Source: Bacteroidetes bacterium 46-16
Lineage (GTDB): Bacteria; Bacteroidota; Bacteroidia; Chitinophagales; Chitinophagaceae
Length of the DNA: 62,417 nt
Direction: 5' to 3'
Assembly (NCBI GenBank): GCA_001897835.1
Contig: MKUN01000038.1
Location: forward strand, 1 to 62,417
Positions 15,021 to 24,308 of the stretch are shown here, piece after piece. The notes below the pieces were generated by a model, which searched no databases, was not told where the DNA came from, and saw nothing but the letters and a program-made list of their open reading frames with translations. A program made the translations under genes and the position numbers. Within the stretch, counting starts at the first letter, position 1; the number at the start of each line of letters is the position of its first letter.

Positions 15021-15040
15021 AATTGTCAAATTTGACAATT
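15021..15040. promoter_or_regulatory. Perfect 20-base palindrome, likely XRE operator
   Basis: AATTGTCAAATTTGACAATT reads the same on both strands and lies 33 bases before the XRE start at 14988 in a divergent intergenic region. Confidence 0.65.
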
Positions 15041-15096
15041 TGGGATTATAAGTTTAAATTTGGAATGCATTTGAAAGATATGAAGTAATGATTAAC

Positions 15097-15104
15097 TAAA
15101 TTTG
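15097..15104 (+). promoter_or_regulatory. Possible -7 box (TAAATTTG)
   Basis: Matches TAnnTTTG, with a TTG at 15071-15073 that could be the -33 element (23-base spacer). It would drive transcription through the large hairpin toward the surface protein gene. Confidence 0.45.
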
Positions 15105-15146
15105 CGACTCTTCAAAAGTTGTTGAAGCATTCGCTTTGGATCTCGT

Positions 15147-15254
15147 CGTAGAAACCTAGGAAATTTCATGAAGAACGAGACGATAAGCAGGATGCCCGCG
15201 TTAAAAGGCGCGGGCTCTTCTTATTCGTTCTTCGGGCCTCCTAGGGCCTCTACG
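15147..15254 (+). other. Large near-palindromic hairpin, possible structured RNA
   Basis: Nested complementary segments: CGTAGA (15147) with TCTACG (15249), CCTAGG on both sides (15155 and 15240), AAGAACGA (15171) with TCGTTCTT (15225), ATAAG with CTTAT, and GCCCGCG (15194) with CGCGGGC at the apex. No T-run follows, so it is not a typical terminator. It may be a regulatory leader, a small RNA or a relic of a miniature element. Confidence 0.55.
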
Positions 15255-15391
15255 GCGGTAAGAATGAGTTCCGCGCTCTTTTAACTTTATAGCACGTCAC
15301 TCATTCTTATCGATTCCGGCCTTCAAAAACGTATTCAAGGGTTGCACACTTGCAACAAGTATTGTTTCACCCTTTAAATATGTAAAAAGCA

Positions 15392-18300
15392 ATGAAGGCA
15401 CAATGTCTACTTTTCCCGCTCCTGCTCGGGAGCACAATGGCGCAAGCCAAAAACATTTCCTCGCCCGGTGTGGCGGGCAATACACTCAACTTTATTGAGA
15501 ACAAAGGACAGGTCGTAGATCAGTACGGCAACAGCCGTCATGATATCAACTACCGTTTAGGGGGTAGTGGGCTGAGTATGTTTATCGGCGGGGGACAACT
15601 CCATTACCAGTGGGCGTCCCCCGTCGCTCAGTTTGATGAAGATAAGCAGCGCATAGCCTTGTATCGTATGGACGTAACTCTCGTAGGCGCAGATCCACAT
15701 ACAAAGGTGGTAGCAGAGCAAAAGCAAGCTTTCTATGAGCGGTACTACACTCCTCAATTTGGCGAACGAGGCGCTACGGCCTATGCTTATCAGAAGATCA
15801 CTTACGAGAACGTGTACCCCAACATAGATTGGGTATTGTATGTAAAAGATAACAAAGTAGAGTATGACTTTGTAGTGCGTCCTGGCGGCAAGGTGAGCGA
15901 TATACAATTGCGATATGATGGCGCAACCAATCTAAGCCTGGATAAATCGGGTGGGCTTACTGCCACCACCCCATCCGGCAGCATCACTGAAGCCATACCG
16001 GTAAGCTACCAGCAAACAAACGGGAAAAAAGTAGCCTCATCTTTTACCCTGAAGGATAACATAGTTAGTTTCTCCACTGGTGATTATACAGGAACGCTGA
16101 TAATTGATCCTACGCTGAGTTGGAGTACATATTATGGTGGTAGTGGGACAGAAACAATGAGGCAGGGCTGTGTAACTGGAGACAATTATGGCGATGGTTA
16201 TCTTAGCGGAGTTACAACTACTAATGGGCTTGCTACGGTTGGCAGTTATCAAGATACTGTGACTGGAGGCACCGATGCCTTTCTGGTTAAATTTAATAGC
16301 TCCGGGGTTAGGCAATGGGCTACCTATTTTGGAGGAACTTTATCAGAAAATATTTATGGTATTAGATGTGACCAAATCGGAAATGTTTATCTGTCTGGAT
16401 ATACCAACAGCACAGATATGATAACTACTGTAGGTGCACATCAAACTATCAATAATGGTGGAACTGATGCGATTTTGGTAAAATTTGATAGTTCGGGAGC
16501 TTTACAATGGTCAACGTATTTTGGAGGAAGTGCTGCTGAACAATGTTATGGTATAAACTGTGACAAGGATAACAATGTATATATTACTGGTTACACACAA
16601 AGTACATCAAGCATTGCCACAATAGGAGCATACCAAATTTCTCAAGCAGGTAGTCAAGATGGCTTTTTAGCTAAATTTAATAGTGCAGGAACTTTAAAAT
16701 GGGCAACTTATTATGGTGGCTCAAATATTGACAACGGTGCTGGCGTAAGCTGTGACAGCAGCAAAAATGTATTTCTTTGCGGCGTGACAAAAAGTACGTC
16801 AGGCATAGCAACAACAGGGGGTTCTCAAGTGGCATTAAGTGGGACACAAGATGCTTTCATTGCCAAGTTTGATAGCACAGGAGCTATAATATGGGGAACA
16901 TATTACGGTGGTCCAGGCACTGATGCCGGTGGTGCGATCACATGTGACAATATTGGAAGCATATATATGACTGGGAATACCGCAAGCACATTTGGTATAG
17001 CTACTCCAGGAGCAGTTCAAGATACATTCGCAGGTGCGGCGGGCGACATGTTTTTAGTGAAATTTAACAGTAGTGGTTCATTAAAATGGGGCACTTATTA
17101 TGGTGGGGCGGGAAATGATATCGGCTATGCGCTTAGTTATAGCGCATTAGGATACGTTTATTTGGCTGGCGTGACACCGAGCATGGGACTAGCAACGGTC
17201 GGGACTTTCCAAGATACTATTGGAGGCAGTACTGATGCTCTTGTAGTAAAATTTGATACAGCAGGAAATAGGATGTGGGCTACCTATTTTGGAGCAGAAG
17301 CAGCAGACTATGGACATGGTGTTTACTGTAGCCCTCTTTCGAGGATATTTTTAGGCGGCGGATCAGCAAGTTATGGACTTCTAACAACTTTAGGCTGTTA
17401 TCAAACATCAAACGCAGGAGGAACTGCCGACGGGTACTTAGTTATGTTCAATGATTGCATTCTAACGCAACCTGATTCGCTTGTAGGTAGCGATACTGTT
17501 TGCAGAGGTGCGGCTTACACTTACTATACCCACCCCGTTGTGGGTGCTCTTTCGTATACATGGACATTGCCAACTGGCTTTACTGGCACGAGTACTACAG
17601 ATACAATCCACTTAATTGCAGGTAACCATACAGACACTGTTAAAGTAGCAGCGAATTTTGCCTGCGGTACGAGCACACAATTAGCTAAGGTAATTTCAGT
17701 AAGCCCATTACCTACTATCACACCTGTAGGTACATCCAGTATTTGTAATGGCGATAGTATTACACTTACCTCCAGTACAGGCACAGTCTATCAATGGTTA
17801 CAGGGAGGTGTAGCAATCGTTGGAGCACATAGCAATAGTTATACTGTGCATACGGGCAATCAATATTCAGTGATTGTCACCTCGACAAGTGGCTGTGTTG
17901 ACACATCTGGGGCAGATACTATTATTGTGCATCCCACTCCAGTTCCTGTGATTACCGCAAGCGGCATGACATTGAGTACAGGTACTTACACATCTTACCA
18001 ATGGAACCGTAACGGCACCCTAATTACAGGAGCGATTAGCCAAACTTATACAATGGTCATAGAGTCCGGTGATTATACAGTAACCGTAGTAGATAGCAAT
18101 GGATGTACAGGCACTTCAACTATATATAATCCAACAGTAGGTGTTCCTAATGTTAACCCGAATAATCCGATAAGCGTATATCCCAATCCGACCACTGGTA
18201 CTATTTCCATTATCACGAAGCAAATAGTGAATATAGCCATAACAGGTACTGATGGCAGGTTGATCGACATTTACAAGGCACCTAAACAGATAGACTTGAG

Positions 18301-18394
18301 CAGTTTGCCTGACGGTATATATCTCCTGCGAATAATTGATGATAAAGGTGGTTTAATAAGTATACAGAAAATGGTGAAAGCAAAGAACCGATAG
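15392..18394 (+). CDS. T9SS-exported surface protein with seven SBBP-type repeats
   Basis: 1000 residues. A signal peptide is at the N-terminus (MKAQCLLFPLLLGSTMAQA). Residues about 25-240 form the beta-rich domain that usually precedes SBBP repeats (INYRLGGSGLSMFIGGG, YENVYPNIDWVLYVKDN). Seven beta-propeller-type repeats of about 58 residues follow, each starting W-[SAG]-T-Y-[YF]-G and including GxVYLSG and DAFLVKF motifs. Then come PKD/Ig-like modules. The end is a T9SS type A sorting domain (SVYPNPTTGTISI, LPDGIYLLRI). The product is predicted to be exported by type IX secretion and anchored or released at the surface. The ligand is unknown. It is followed by a second surface protein gene on the same strand. 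Confidence 0.88.
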   Translation: MKAQCLLFPLLLGSTMAQAKNISSPGVAGNTLNFIENKGQVVDQYGNSRHDINYRLGGSGLSMFIGGGQLHYQWASPVAQFDEDKQRIALYRMDVTLVGADPHTKVVAEQKQAFYERYYTPQFGERGATAYAYQKITYENVYPNIDWVLYVKDNKVEYDFVVRPGGKVSDIQLRYDGATNLSLDKSGGLTATTPSGSITEAIPVSYQQTNGKKVASSFTLKDNIVSFSTGDYTGTLIIDPTLSWSTYYGGSGTETMRQGCVTGDNYGDGYLSGVTTTNGLATVGSYQDTVTGGTDAFLVKFNSSGVRQWATYFGGTLSENIYGIRCDQIGNVYLSGYTNSTDMITTVGAHQTINNGGTDAILVKFDSSGALQWSTYFGGSAAEQCYGINCDKDNNVYITGYTQSTSSIATIGAYQISQAGSQDGFLAKFNSAGTLKWATYYGGSNIDNGAGVSCDSSKNVFLCGVTKSTSGIATTGGSQVALSGTQDAFIAKFDSTGAIIWGTYYGGPGTDAGGAITCDNIGSIYMTGNTASTFGIATPGAVQDTFAGAAGDMFLVKFNSSGSLKWGTYYGGAGNDIGYALSYSALGYVYLAGVTPSMGLATVGTFQDTIGGSTDALVVKFDTAGNRMWATYFGAEAADYGHGVYCSPLSRIFLGGGSASYGLLTTLGCYQTSNAGGTADGYLVMFNDCILTQPDSLVGSDTVCRGAAYTYYTHPVVGALSYTWTLPTGFTGTSTTDTIHLIAGNHTDTVKVAANFACGTSTQLAKVISVSPLPTITPVGTSSICNGDSITLTSSTGTVYQWLQGGVAIVGAHSNSYTVHTGNQYSVIVTSTSGCVDTSGADTIIVHPTPVPVITASGMTLSTGTYTSYQWNRNGTLITGAISQTYTMVIESGDYTVTVVDSNGCTGTSTIYNPTVGVPNVNPNNPISVYPNPTTGTISIITKQIVNIAITGTDGRLIDIYKAPKQIDLSSLPDGIYLLRIIDDKGGLISIQKMVKAKNR

Positions 18395-18401
18395 CCTCGG
18401 G

Positions 18402-18437
18402 GCTGGGAGGATAGCAAGTGTTCTCCCAGCACTTTGT
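18402..18437 (+). terminator. Probable terminator between the two surface protein genes
   Basis: GCTGGGAG (18402-18409) pairs with CTCCCAGC (18423-18430) and is followed by a weak T-rich stretch (ACTTTGTTT). Confidence 0.6.
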
Positions 18438-18454
18438 TTCGTTAAACACAATTT

Positions 18455-20881
18455 ATGAAGAAAGTATTATTTATAGCTGGAATGCTGATCAACAGCATTT
18501 TAACGTGGGCCCAATCGGAGCAGAACATTTGGGCATTCGGTGAAGGCGCAGGATTAAATTTTAATGTAGCAGGTCCAGCATCATACACAGATAATCTAGT
18601 CCCCGGCTACGAAGGATGTGCTGCGATTTGCAACGCTACAGGACAGATGCTTTTTTATTCCAACGGCCTTTGGGTATGGGATAAATACGATCATTTAATG
18701 CCCGCTCTTACTGGCGGGGTATCTGGTTATTCTTTGCCGGTTTCTACTTCTGTTGGTTACCCTCCCTTGATGCCTTATACTGGTGGTGCCGCTACACAAG
18801 CAGCAGCTATATGCAATGCGCCTATGCAACCCGGTAGATATTATCTATTTAGCTTAAACACGAACGGACAACTATTCTATTCATTGATAGACACGAGTCT
18901 TAATAGCGGATCTGGCGATATTGTAACCGGTATGAAAGGCGTATATATGGGAGGTGGGTTTACGGAGAAAATGACTTTAGTAAAAGGTTGTAATAATATT
19001 TGGCTTATAACTCGTTCTAAAACTTCAAATCAATATAAAAGTTTTGAAATCAGAGACACTGGAATTGTGCTCACTCCGGTTGTGTCAAATGCTGGCAAAT
19101 TGCCATTGACGTGGTATCAAGATGGCGTAATCAAATTCTCACCAGACGGCACAAAAATGGCAGCTGCTTGTAATTATGGTGGTGTCAACATTGGGGGACT
19201 TGAACTGTATGACTTTGATTATAGGACAGGGATTTTATCTAATGCACGAGTGTTAGATTCAAGCAGTTCAGATGGGTACTATTACGGCGCATGTTTTTCA
19301 CAAGATAATACAAAGCTGTATGCCACCACGTCATCTTATAGCATCGGAAGTATTATTCATCCTGGAAGGTTAAAGCAGTTTAATGTCAGTCTTGGTTCTA
19401 CTGCTGCTATTATAGCATCAAATATCCTGATCTATGCCGACACCGCAACACAGACGCGTGACCTGGGAGACCTAAAAAGGGCAGTTGATGGGAAAATTTA
19501 CATTTCCAGCCAAAATGCAGTGAGCGCAGCGGTGTACATGCATAATATAAGTAGTCCTAATGCAGCAGGTCCGAGTTGCGGATTTGTGCCTAATGCTGTT
19601 GCTCTTCCTTTAGGCTCTTGGCTCTATAAGGGATTACCAAATGATGTAGTGATATTGAACAACATGGATACTGTAAAAACAATAAATAATGTATCAGCCT
19701 GCTTTATTGACAGTATAAGCATTGCTGCACTTGATACTTTTGGCAAAAACTACATGTGGCAGGATAATACATCAGCAAAAAAGTTTGTAGTTCATACAAA
19801 TGGCATTTATTCTGTTGGATACGTAAACAGCAACTGCAAGTATCAATTGGATATATTTAACGTAAACTTTGTCCATGTACCTATTATCAGTTCAACTAGT
19901 TATAGTTGTAATAGTCAGAGGCAAGGCATAGCCTGGGCAAAGTCTGCAGCAGGTGATACAGCAAGATTTACATTTACATGGTTCGATGCAAATGGCAATA
20001 TTCTGCAACAGCATGTATCTTATAAATCTGATAGCATTAGAGGATTGGATACGGGTTTTTATACCGTCCAAGTTCATTCAATTGGTGGATGCGATACGAC
20101 GTTGCATGTACGGATAGTGGGCATTCCTTCTCCGACGGCTTTTGCTACGATAGACAGTATCGTATGCAAAGGAAATGGGGCTATATTTTCGGCAAGTACA
20201 GATGGAGCAGCATGGAAATGGTATTTTGGTGATGGGACTACAACAGACAGCCTGAGTTCAACGCACTATTATAAGCAAGCTAAAAACTATACTGTTCAGT
20301 TTGTGACAAGTAATATTGAGGGTTGTTCAGACACTGTAACAAGAATTGTTCAGGTTAAAACATTTGTTATTGATTTATCTTCTGATAAAGACAATGTGCA
20401 TATTGGTGAGCTGATAACACTCCAGACTACAAGTAGCGAAGCATATACAGTAACAGAATGGGAGCCTGCTAATATGTTTTCTGACCCAAGTGCATTTACA
20501 CAAACATTAAACTTAGATACTACACATACTTTCATTGTATTCGGACAATCCGCTTATGGCTGTATAGATTCGGCGATGATAACATTATTCGTCAACCCAG
20601 AAGTATTTCTTCCATCAGCCTTTACACCTAATGGAGATGGTCTAAATGATCGTTTCCGTCCACGTACTGCTGGCTCGGGTATATTCATTGACGATTTTGA
20701 AATCTATAATCGCTGGGGGCAAATGGTTTGGTATGGATATGGAGCTAACGCTGCTGAAGGTTGGGATGGCAAATTTCACGGAATAGATGCGGAAATAGGC
20801 ACATACTTCTACACTATTCACATGGTTACTCATTCTGGTGGAACACTCACTCAGAAAGGTGATGTAACATTGATAAGATAA
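18455..20881 (+). CDS. T9SS-exported protein with PKD domain and gliding-type C-terminal sorting domain
   Basis: 808 residues. Signal peptide (MKKVLFIAGMLINSILTWAQ), then a large propeller-like region beginning NIWAFGEGAGLNFN with FSPDGTKMAAACNYGG and FSQDNTKLYATTSS segments. A PKD module follows at about 570-630 (WKWYFGDGTTTDSLSSTHYY). At the C-terminus is the type B (CHU_C/gliding-associated) sorting domain: LPSAFTPNGDGLNDRF, FEIYNRWGQMVWYG, GTYFYTIHM. Such proteins are secreted by T9SS and attached to the cell surface, sometimes in adhesion or gliding. It is 60 bases downstream of another surface protein gene, with a terminator-like hairpin between, and ends at a bidirectional terminator. 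Confidence 0.88.
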   Translation: MKKVLFIAGMLINSILTWAQSEQNIWAFGEGAGLNFNVAGPASYTDNLVPGYEGCAAICNATGQMLFYSNGLWVWDKYDHLMPALTGGVSGYSLPVSTSVGYPPLMPYTGGAATQAAAICNAPMQPGRYYLFSLNTNGQLFYSLIDTSLNSGSGDIVTGMKGVYMGGGFTEKMTLVKGCNNIWLITRSKTSNQYKSFEIRDTGIVLTPVVSNAGKLPLTWYQDGVIKFSPDGTKMAAACNYGGVNIGGLELYDFDYRTGILSNARVLDSSSSDGYYYGACFSQDNTKLYATTSSYSIGSIIHPGRLKQFNVSLGSTAAIIASNILIYADTATQTRDLGDLKRAVDGKIYISSQNAVSAAVYMHNISSPNAAGPSCGFVPNAVALPLGSWLYKGLPNDVVILNNMDTVKTINNVSACFIDSISIAALDTFGKNYMWQDNTSAKKFVVHTNGIYSVGYVNSNCKYQLDIFNVNFVHVPIISSTSYSCNSQRQGIAWAKSAAGDTARFTFTWFDANGNILQQHVSYKSDSIRGLDTGFYTVQVHSIGGCDTTLHVRIVGIPSPTAFATIDSIVCKGNGAIFSASTDGAAWKWYFGDGTTTDSLSSTHYYKQAKNYTVQFVTSNIEGCSDTVTRIVQVKTFVIDLSSDKDNVHIGELITLQTTSSEAYTVTEWEPANMFSDPSAFTQTLNLDTTHTFIVFGQSAYGCIDSAMITLFVNPEVFLPSAFTPNGDGLNDRFRPRTAGSGIFIDDFEIYNRWGQMVWYGYGANAAEGWDGKFHGIDAEIGTYFYTIHMVTHSGGTLTQKGDVTLIR

Positions 20882-20883
20882 TT

Positions 20884-20909
20884 AAAAAGCCCCGGTTTCG
20901 GGGCTTTTT
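20884..20909. terminator. Bidirectional rho-independent terminator
   Basis: AAAAAGCCCC, a six-base loop and GGGGCTTTTT form a 10-base-pair stem with A-run and T-run ends. It lies between the convergent genes ending at 20881 and 20929. Confidence 0.9.
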
Positions 20910-20928
20910 AATAGATATAAGTTTATTG

Positions 20929-22596
20929 TTATTCTACCAATAGGTGTGCATGCATTGAACTATTCGCTGATTGCACCTGGATGATATAGAGTCCGGCAGC
21001 AAGGCCTTTCGTGTCAACAGATATATGCTGGTCACCTTTTGTAATAATGCTCTCTGATGTACGAAGTACACGACCTGCATTATCCACTATTGATATAGAA
21101 ATATTACCATCGGCAGCCGCATTAAATAGAGCATAGGTTGTACCATTACTTGGATTTGGCGCTAATTGCAAGCCGGCAAGATTCTCAACAGTTAGGCCAT
21201 TTATTGCAGTGGTGCTGCTCATTTTGTTTTGAGGGCACGGATTGAAATTAGCAGGATCCCAATTAGTCCATCCGGTTGTCCAATCAGTTGATTTATTAAA
21301 TCCGCCATGATATCGCGTACCAGTGGTTGTAAAGAATGCATTCTGCAGGTCAGTAGCTGAATAGTCTACTTGATTCAGTGCCGTGGAGTTTGACAGAATA
21401 AAGCTTGGTACAACAGTACTGGTGTAAGTGGTGCAGATGGTCGAACTATATCCTGTCGTATAACTTGGCAACTGATTGTTTAGTTGTGCACAAGAAGCGA
21501 AAGGGCCTTGTCCATCTGTCACCCAATCATTTAGATCTGTAGCGCAATTAGCTGGCCATGTGGAGTTATTACTATAATCTGTAGTATTGCTGCTAAAACT
21601 GTTTTCAGCAAAGTTCAAAGTATAGTTAACATCAGCGTTGTTCAATGTTGAAAGGTCTTGCATACGCATGCCAGTTGGCCAACCTGACAGAAAACTATTA
21701 TATACTCCTCCATTTGCATTTAACTGAAAAAGCACTGCATTTTTATAGTCACTGCTAATGGGACCCGCACCGCAGTATAAAGGGCCAATGAAAGTTGCGT
21801 CGCTAATAACAGGGTGAGTTAATGGTGTATTTGTTGAGCCTGAACCGTCATTTGCTATCATGATAGCATTAGAACCTGATGCCAAGTGGGCATTGGAAAC
21901 ATCCAATCTAATACTGAGTGCGAATTGCAATAAGCTTCTGTTTCCATACTCAAAAATGAAATCATTACCTTTAGCATTATATGATATCAAATTCTTGGCC
22001 TTAACTGTGCCACCGTAGAATTCAAATGCATGATTTGCAATAAATGCTGTTTGGATATTGTTCATCGTTGTTCCACTTCCAACCGATAAGAGAGTCATCC
22101 CATACTTAGCGTATTCTATACGGAGGTAAGTTATGCTGCCGGAATTGTCAGCGTCAGTTGAACCACCACCAGAAAGTGAAGAGCATGTACGACCGGAAAC
22201 AGATACGCTTCCCCCGCTTACATTATTAGAAGCATTTCCCTCTATAATAACGCCACTCCAGTCACCATAATTTTTAGTAGTTGGCGTTTGATCACAAGTA
22301 AAGATTACCGGTGAACCGGATGTTCCATTTACGTTTAATGTAGCGCCCTTGTCAATAATGAGCGCTGCATCAACTGATTTCTCGAACATAACAGTTGTTC
22401 CTGCCGGAATTGTCAATGTGTGACCATTTGTTACGTGGATACAACCTTCCATCCTATACAATGTACCAGCACTTAATGTAGTATTGGTTGTAATATTGCT
22501 GGTTATGGATGTATAGCTACAATCCACCTGTGTCGCAAATGTACTTGTGCTGATACCGATCAACATGGCGGTAAGCAGCGTATATATTTTGTTCAT
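20929..22596 (-). CDS. T9SS-exported surface protein, type A sorting domain
   Basis: About 555 residues from ATG 22596. An upstream ATG at 22668 adds 24 residues that do not form a signal sequence. The N-terminus is a good signal peptide (MNKIYTLLTAMLIGISTSTFAT). The body is beta-helix-like, with repeated short strands such as HTLTIPAGTTVMFEKSV, GDWSGVIIEGNAS and ITYLRIEYAKYGMTL. The end is a type A sorting domain (LQLAPNPSNGTTYALF, ISIVDNAGRVL, LAAGLYIIQVQ). The fold resembles right-handed beta-helix cell-surface proteins, with no catalytic residues recognised. It is convergent with the preceding surface protein and divergent from the regulatory block. Confidence 0.85.
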   Translation of the reverse strand: MNKIYTLLTAMLIGISTSTFATQVDCSYTSITSNITTNTTLSAGTLYRMEGCIHVTNGHTLTIPAGTTVMFEKSVDAALIIDKGATLNVNGTSGSPVIFTCDQTPTTKNYGDWSGVIIEGNASNNVSGGSVSVSGRTCSSLSGGGSTDADNSGSITYLRIEYAKYGMTLLSVGSGTTMNNIQTAFIANHAFEFYGGTVKAKNLISYNAKGNDFIFEYGNRSLLQFALSIRLDVSNAHLASGSNAIMIANDGSGSTNTPLTHPVISDATFIGPLYCGAGPISSDYKNAVLFQLNANGGVYNSFLSGWPTGMRMQDLSTLNNADVNYTLNFAENSFSSNTTDYSNNSTWPANCATDLNDWVTDGQGPFASCAQLNNQLPSYTTGYSSTICTTYTSTVVPSFILSNSTALNQVDYSATDLQNAFFTTTGTRYHGGFNKSTDWTTGWTNWDPANFNPCPQNKMSSTTAINGLTVENLAGLQLAPNPSNGTTYALFNAAADGNISISIVDNAGRVLRTSESIITKGDQHISVDTKGLAAGLYIIQVQSANSSMHAHLLVE

Positions 22597-22855
22597 AATT
22601 TTGATTTTAATGTAAGAAAATATGATTGCTGTGTCATTCTGATTGGCGTTGTCAGGGCGGATGAACATAATGCAACATCATTTTCAGATCCCCTTGTTGT
22701 TCGTAGCAACGGGGGATTGTTTTATGCTGATATCCGCAATATGTGTAGATCGTTTTCATAATTATCCATCATTGATACGGATGAATAATGATTAGTAATA
22801 CAACGCATAGTAAATGTTCCACTGCAAAGGTTTGGAATTGTTACAAAAGATATGG

Positions 22856-22867
22856 GGGATTAATCCC
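22856..22867. promoter_or_regulatory. Palindromic site GGGATTAATCCC
   Basis: A perfect 12-base palindrome. With flanks (22854-22868) it forms an inverted repeat with the site at 23034-23048, differing at one position. Confidence 0.5.
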
Positions 22868-23034
22868 TCAATTTTACATAGGTTCACATTTACTAATACC
22901 CTCTCTTGATATTAACATACACATAAATATATAAGACCTCCATCATCAATTACCTAAACAGATATTTTGTATGCCAGAAATATATGTGGTCTATTATTTG
23001 ATAAATCCTTAAACATTTAGAAACTCATAAACAA

Positions 23035-23046
23035 GGGATTTATCCC
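23035..23046. promoter_or_regulatory. Near-palindromic site GGGATTTATCCC overlapping the promoter
   Basis: The partner of 22856-22867. It lies about 25 bases before the -7 box, where the -33 element would be, so a bound regulator would act directly on this promoter. Confidence 0.5.
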
Positions 23047-23070
23047 CCAATCTTTATTAGATAATCATTA

Positions 23071-23078
23071 TAATTTTG
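23071..23078 (+). promoter_or_regulatory. Possible -7 box (TAATTTTG) of the regulatory operon
   Basis: Matches TAnnTTTG, 31 bases before the ATG at 23110. The palindromic site upstream covers the -33 position. Confidence 0.5.
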
Positions 23079-23109
23079 TTGCCTGTTATAATCTGAAGTG
23101 TTTCAAATT

Positions 23110-23811
23110 ATGGAGAGAGGGAAACAGAAAGCCAATGAAACAGAAAACAAGAAGATACGGATTGCAATAGCGGATGATCATGCTTTGGTAAGAGAATCAG
23201 TTTCTACCCGTATAGAGGATGATGGTGACATAGAGGTAGTCATTCAAGCTGCAGATGGTAAGGAGCTAATTACATCGATTGAGAAAAGTAAAATTAAACC
23301 CGATGTATGCCTTATAGACATCATGATGCCTGTACTGGATGGATTTCAGACTGTTGAGCATTTAAAAAAGTTATGGCCGGAAATTAAGCTTTTAGTACTT
23401 ACAGGTTATTTGCGTGAAACGTATGTGGTCCAGATGATCTTAGCAGGAGCTAATGGATATTTATCTAAAAATAGCCACCCACATACTGTTAAAGAGGCTA
23501 TTCGTCATGTTACAGAATTTGACATCTACTGTAACGAGCAGTTCTGTCTAAAAGATATAAAGGCGATCAGGGATGGGCATATGGAATTACCCAATCTAAC
23601 TGAAAAGGAAAAACAACTGCTAAGGTATTGTATTGAAGATCTTACATACGGGGAGATAGCGGATAAAATGGCAACATCCTCCAAAAGTGTAGAAGGTTAT
23701 CGAAATAAACTATTTGAAAAATTAGGTGTGAAAACACGTGCCGGGCTTACCATGTATGCCGTCCGATATGGATACGCACCTATTGACACGGGAGTATTAC
23801 CCGGGAAATAA
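23110..23811 (+). CDS. NarL/LuxR-type response regulator
   Basis: About 233 residues from ATG 23110. The GTG at 23098 is an alternative start. The receiver domain has IRIAIADDHALV, the phosphoacceptor in DVCLIDIMMPVLDG, the Thr of LLVLTGY and the Lys of YLSKNSHP. The output domain is a LuxR-type HTH: LTEKEKQLLRYCIEDLTYGE, IADKMATSSKSVEGYRNKLF, EKLGVKTRAGL. It heads a plus-strand operon with a lipoprotein, a membrane protein and a HisKA_3 kinase that is its likely partner. The palindromes at 22856 and 23035 could be its binding sites, giving autoregulation. Confidence 0.92.
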   Translation: MERGKQKANETENKKIRIAIADDHALVRESVSTRIEDDGDIEVVIQAADGKELITSIEKSKIKPDVCLIDIMMPVLDGFQTVEHLKKLWPEIKLLVLTGYLRETYVVQMILAGANGYLSKNSHPHTVKEAIRHVTEFDIYCNEQFCLKDIKAIRDGHMELPNLTEKEKQLLRYCIEDLTYGEIADKMATSSKSVEGYRNKLFEKLGVKTRAGLTMYAVRYGYAPIDTGVLPGK

Positions 23812-23837
23812 TTTTATTAACCATTAAAACACAGATT

Positions 23838-24308
23838 ATGACATCGACCAAAATTGCAGTAATTGTATTGGCAGCCATTATGTTCTCAGCATGTAGCAAT
23901 CAAAATTGCGGGGAAGTGCCAGATTACACAGGTTTTATTCCTAAAGACACTGCCAATATCATGATTTCGAGCTACCTGACTAGCATTGCATCCGATTCCA
24001 CGCCGAAACCTGCTCCCAATTTAAATTCCCTTATTATTGATGCTAAAGAATTACGAACCTATCTGAACAATAACAGGAATATTGCCCATGTCAAGCTTAT
24101 GCTAGCGCATACCTTGAAATATATCAATGAAGGTAATGCTGGCAAATATGCAGGATATCGCAGTGACGCGTTAACCATTGTTGTCGCCGGATATGATAGT
24201 GCCGGAAATTACATATTTGCTCCTGGGAACACCGTTCCTGATCACTGTGGTCCTTGTCCAGATTTTTGCCCAGTGTCTGGTACTGCAGCCAATAATCTGC
24301 TACAGTAG
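23838..24308 (+). CDS. Small lipoprotein in the regulatory operon
   Basis: 156 residues with a lipoprotein signal (IVLAAIMFSACSNQ, lipobox Cys at residue 19). The mature part has no recognised domain, but carries a cysteine-rich C-terminus (DHCGPCPDFCPVSG) that could bind metal or form disulfides. It ends one base before the next gene, so it is co-expressed with the response regulator, membrane protein and kinase. A sensory or signal-input role in the envelope is possible but only inferred from position. Confidence 0.65.
   Translation: MTSTKIAVIVLAAIMFSACSNQNCGEVPDYTGFIPKDTANIMISSYLTSIASDSTPKPAPNLNSLIIDAKELRTYLNNNRNIAHVKLMLAHTLKYINEGNAGKYAGYRSDALTIVVAGYDSAGNYIFAPGNTVPDHCGPCPDFCPVSGTAANNLLQ

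Larger units (their letters stand above)
15041..15391. other. Divergent intergenic region with a large hairpin
   Basis: No gene is seen. It holds a TAnnTTTG box at 15097 and a 108-base near-palindromic hairpin at 15147-15254. If the box is the promoter, the surface protein gene at 15392 has a leader of about 280 bases. Confidence 0.5.
22597..23109. other. Divergent regulatory intergenic region with two palindromic sites
   Basis: About 510 bases between the surface protein gene (minus) and the response-regulator gene (plus), with no reading frame. It contains the mirrored palindromic sites at 22856-22867 and 23035-23046 and a -7 box at 23071. Confidence 0.6.

Noticed and set aside
16120-17450. 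DNA repeats resembling a tandem repeat array
   Set aside because: These are coding repeats of the SBBP domain within one gene and not an independent repeat element or CRISPR.
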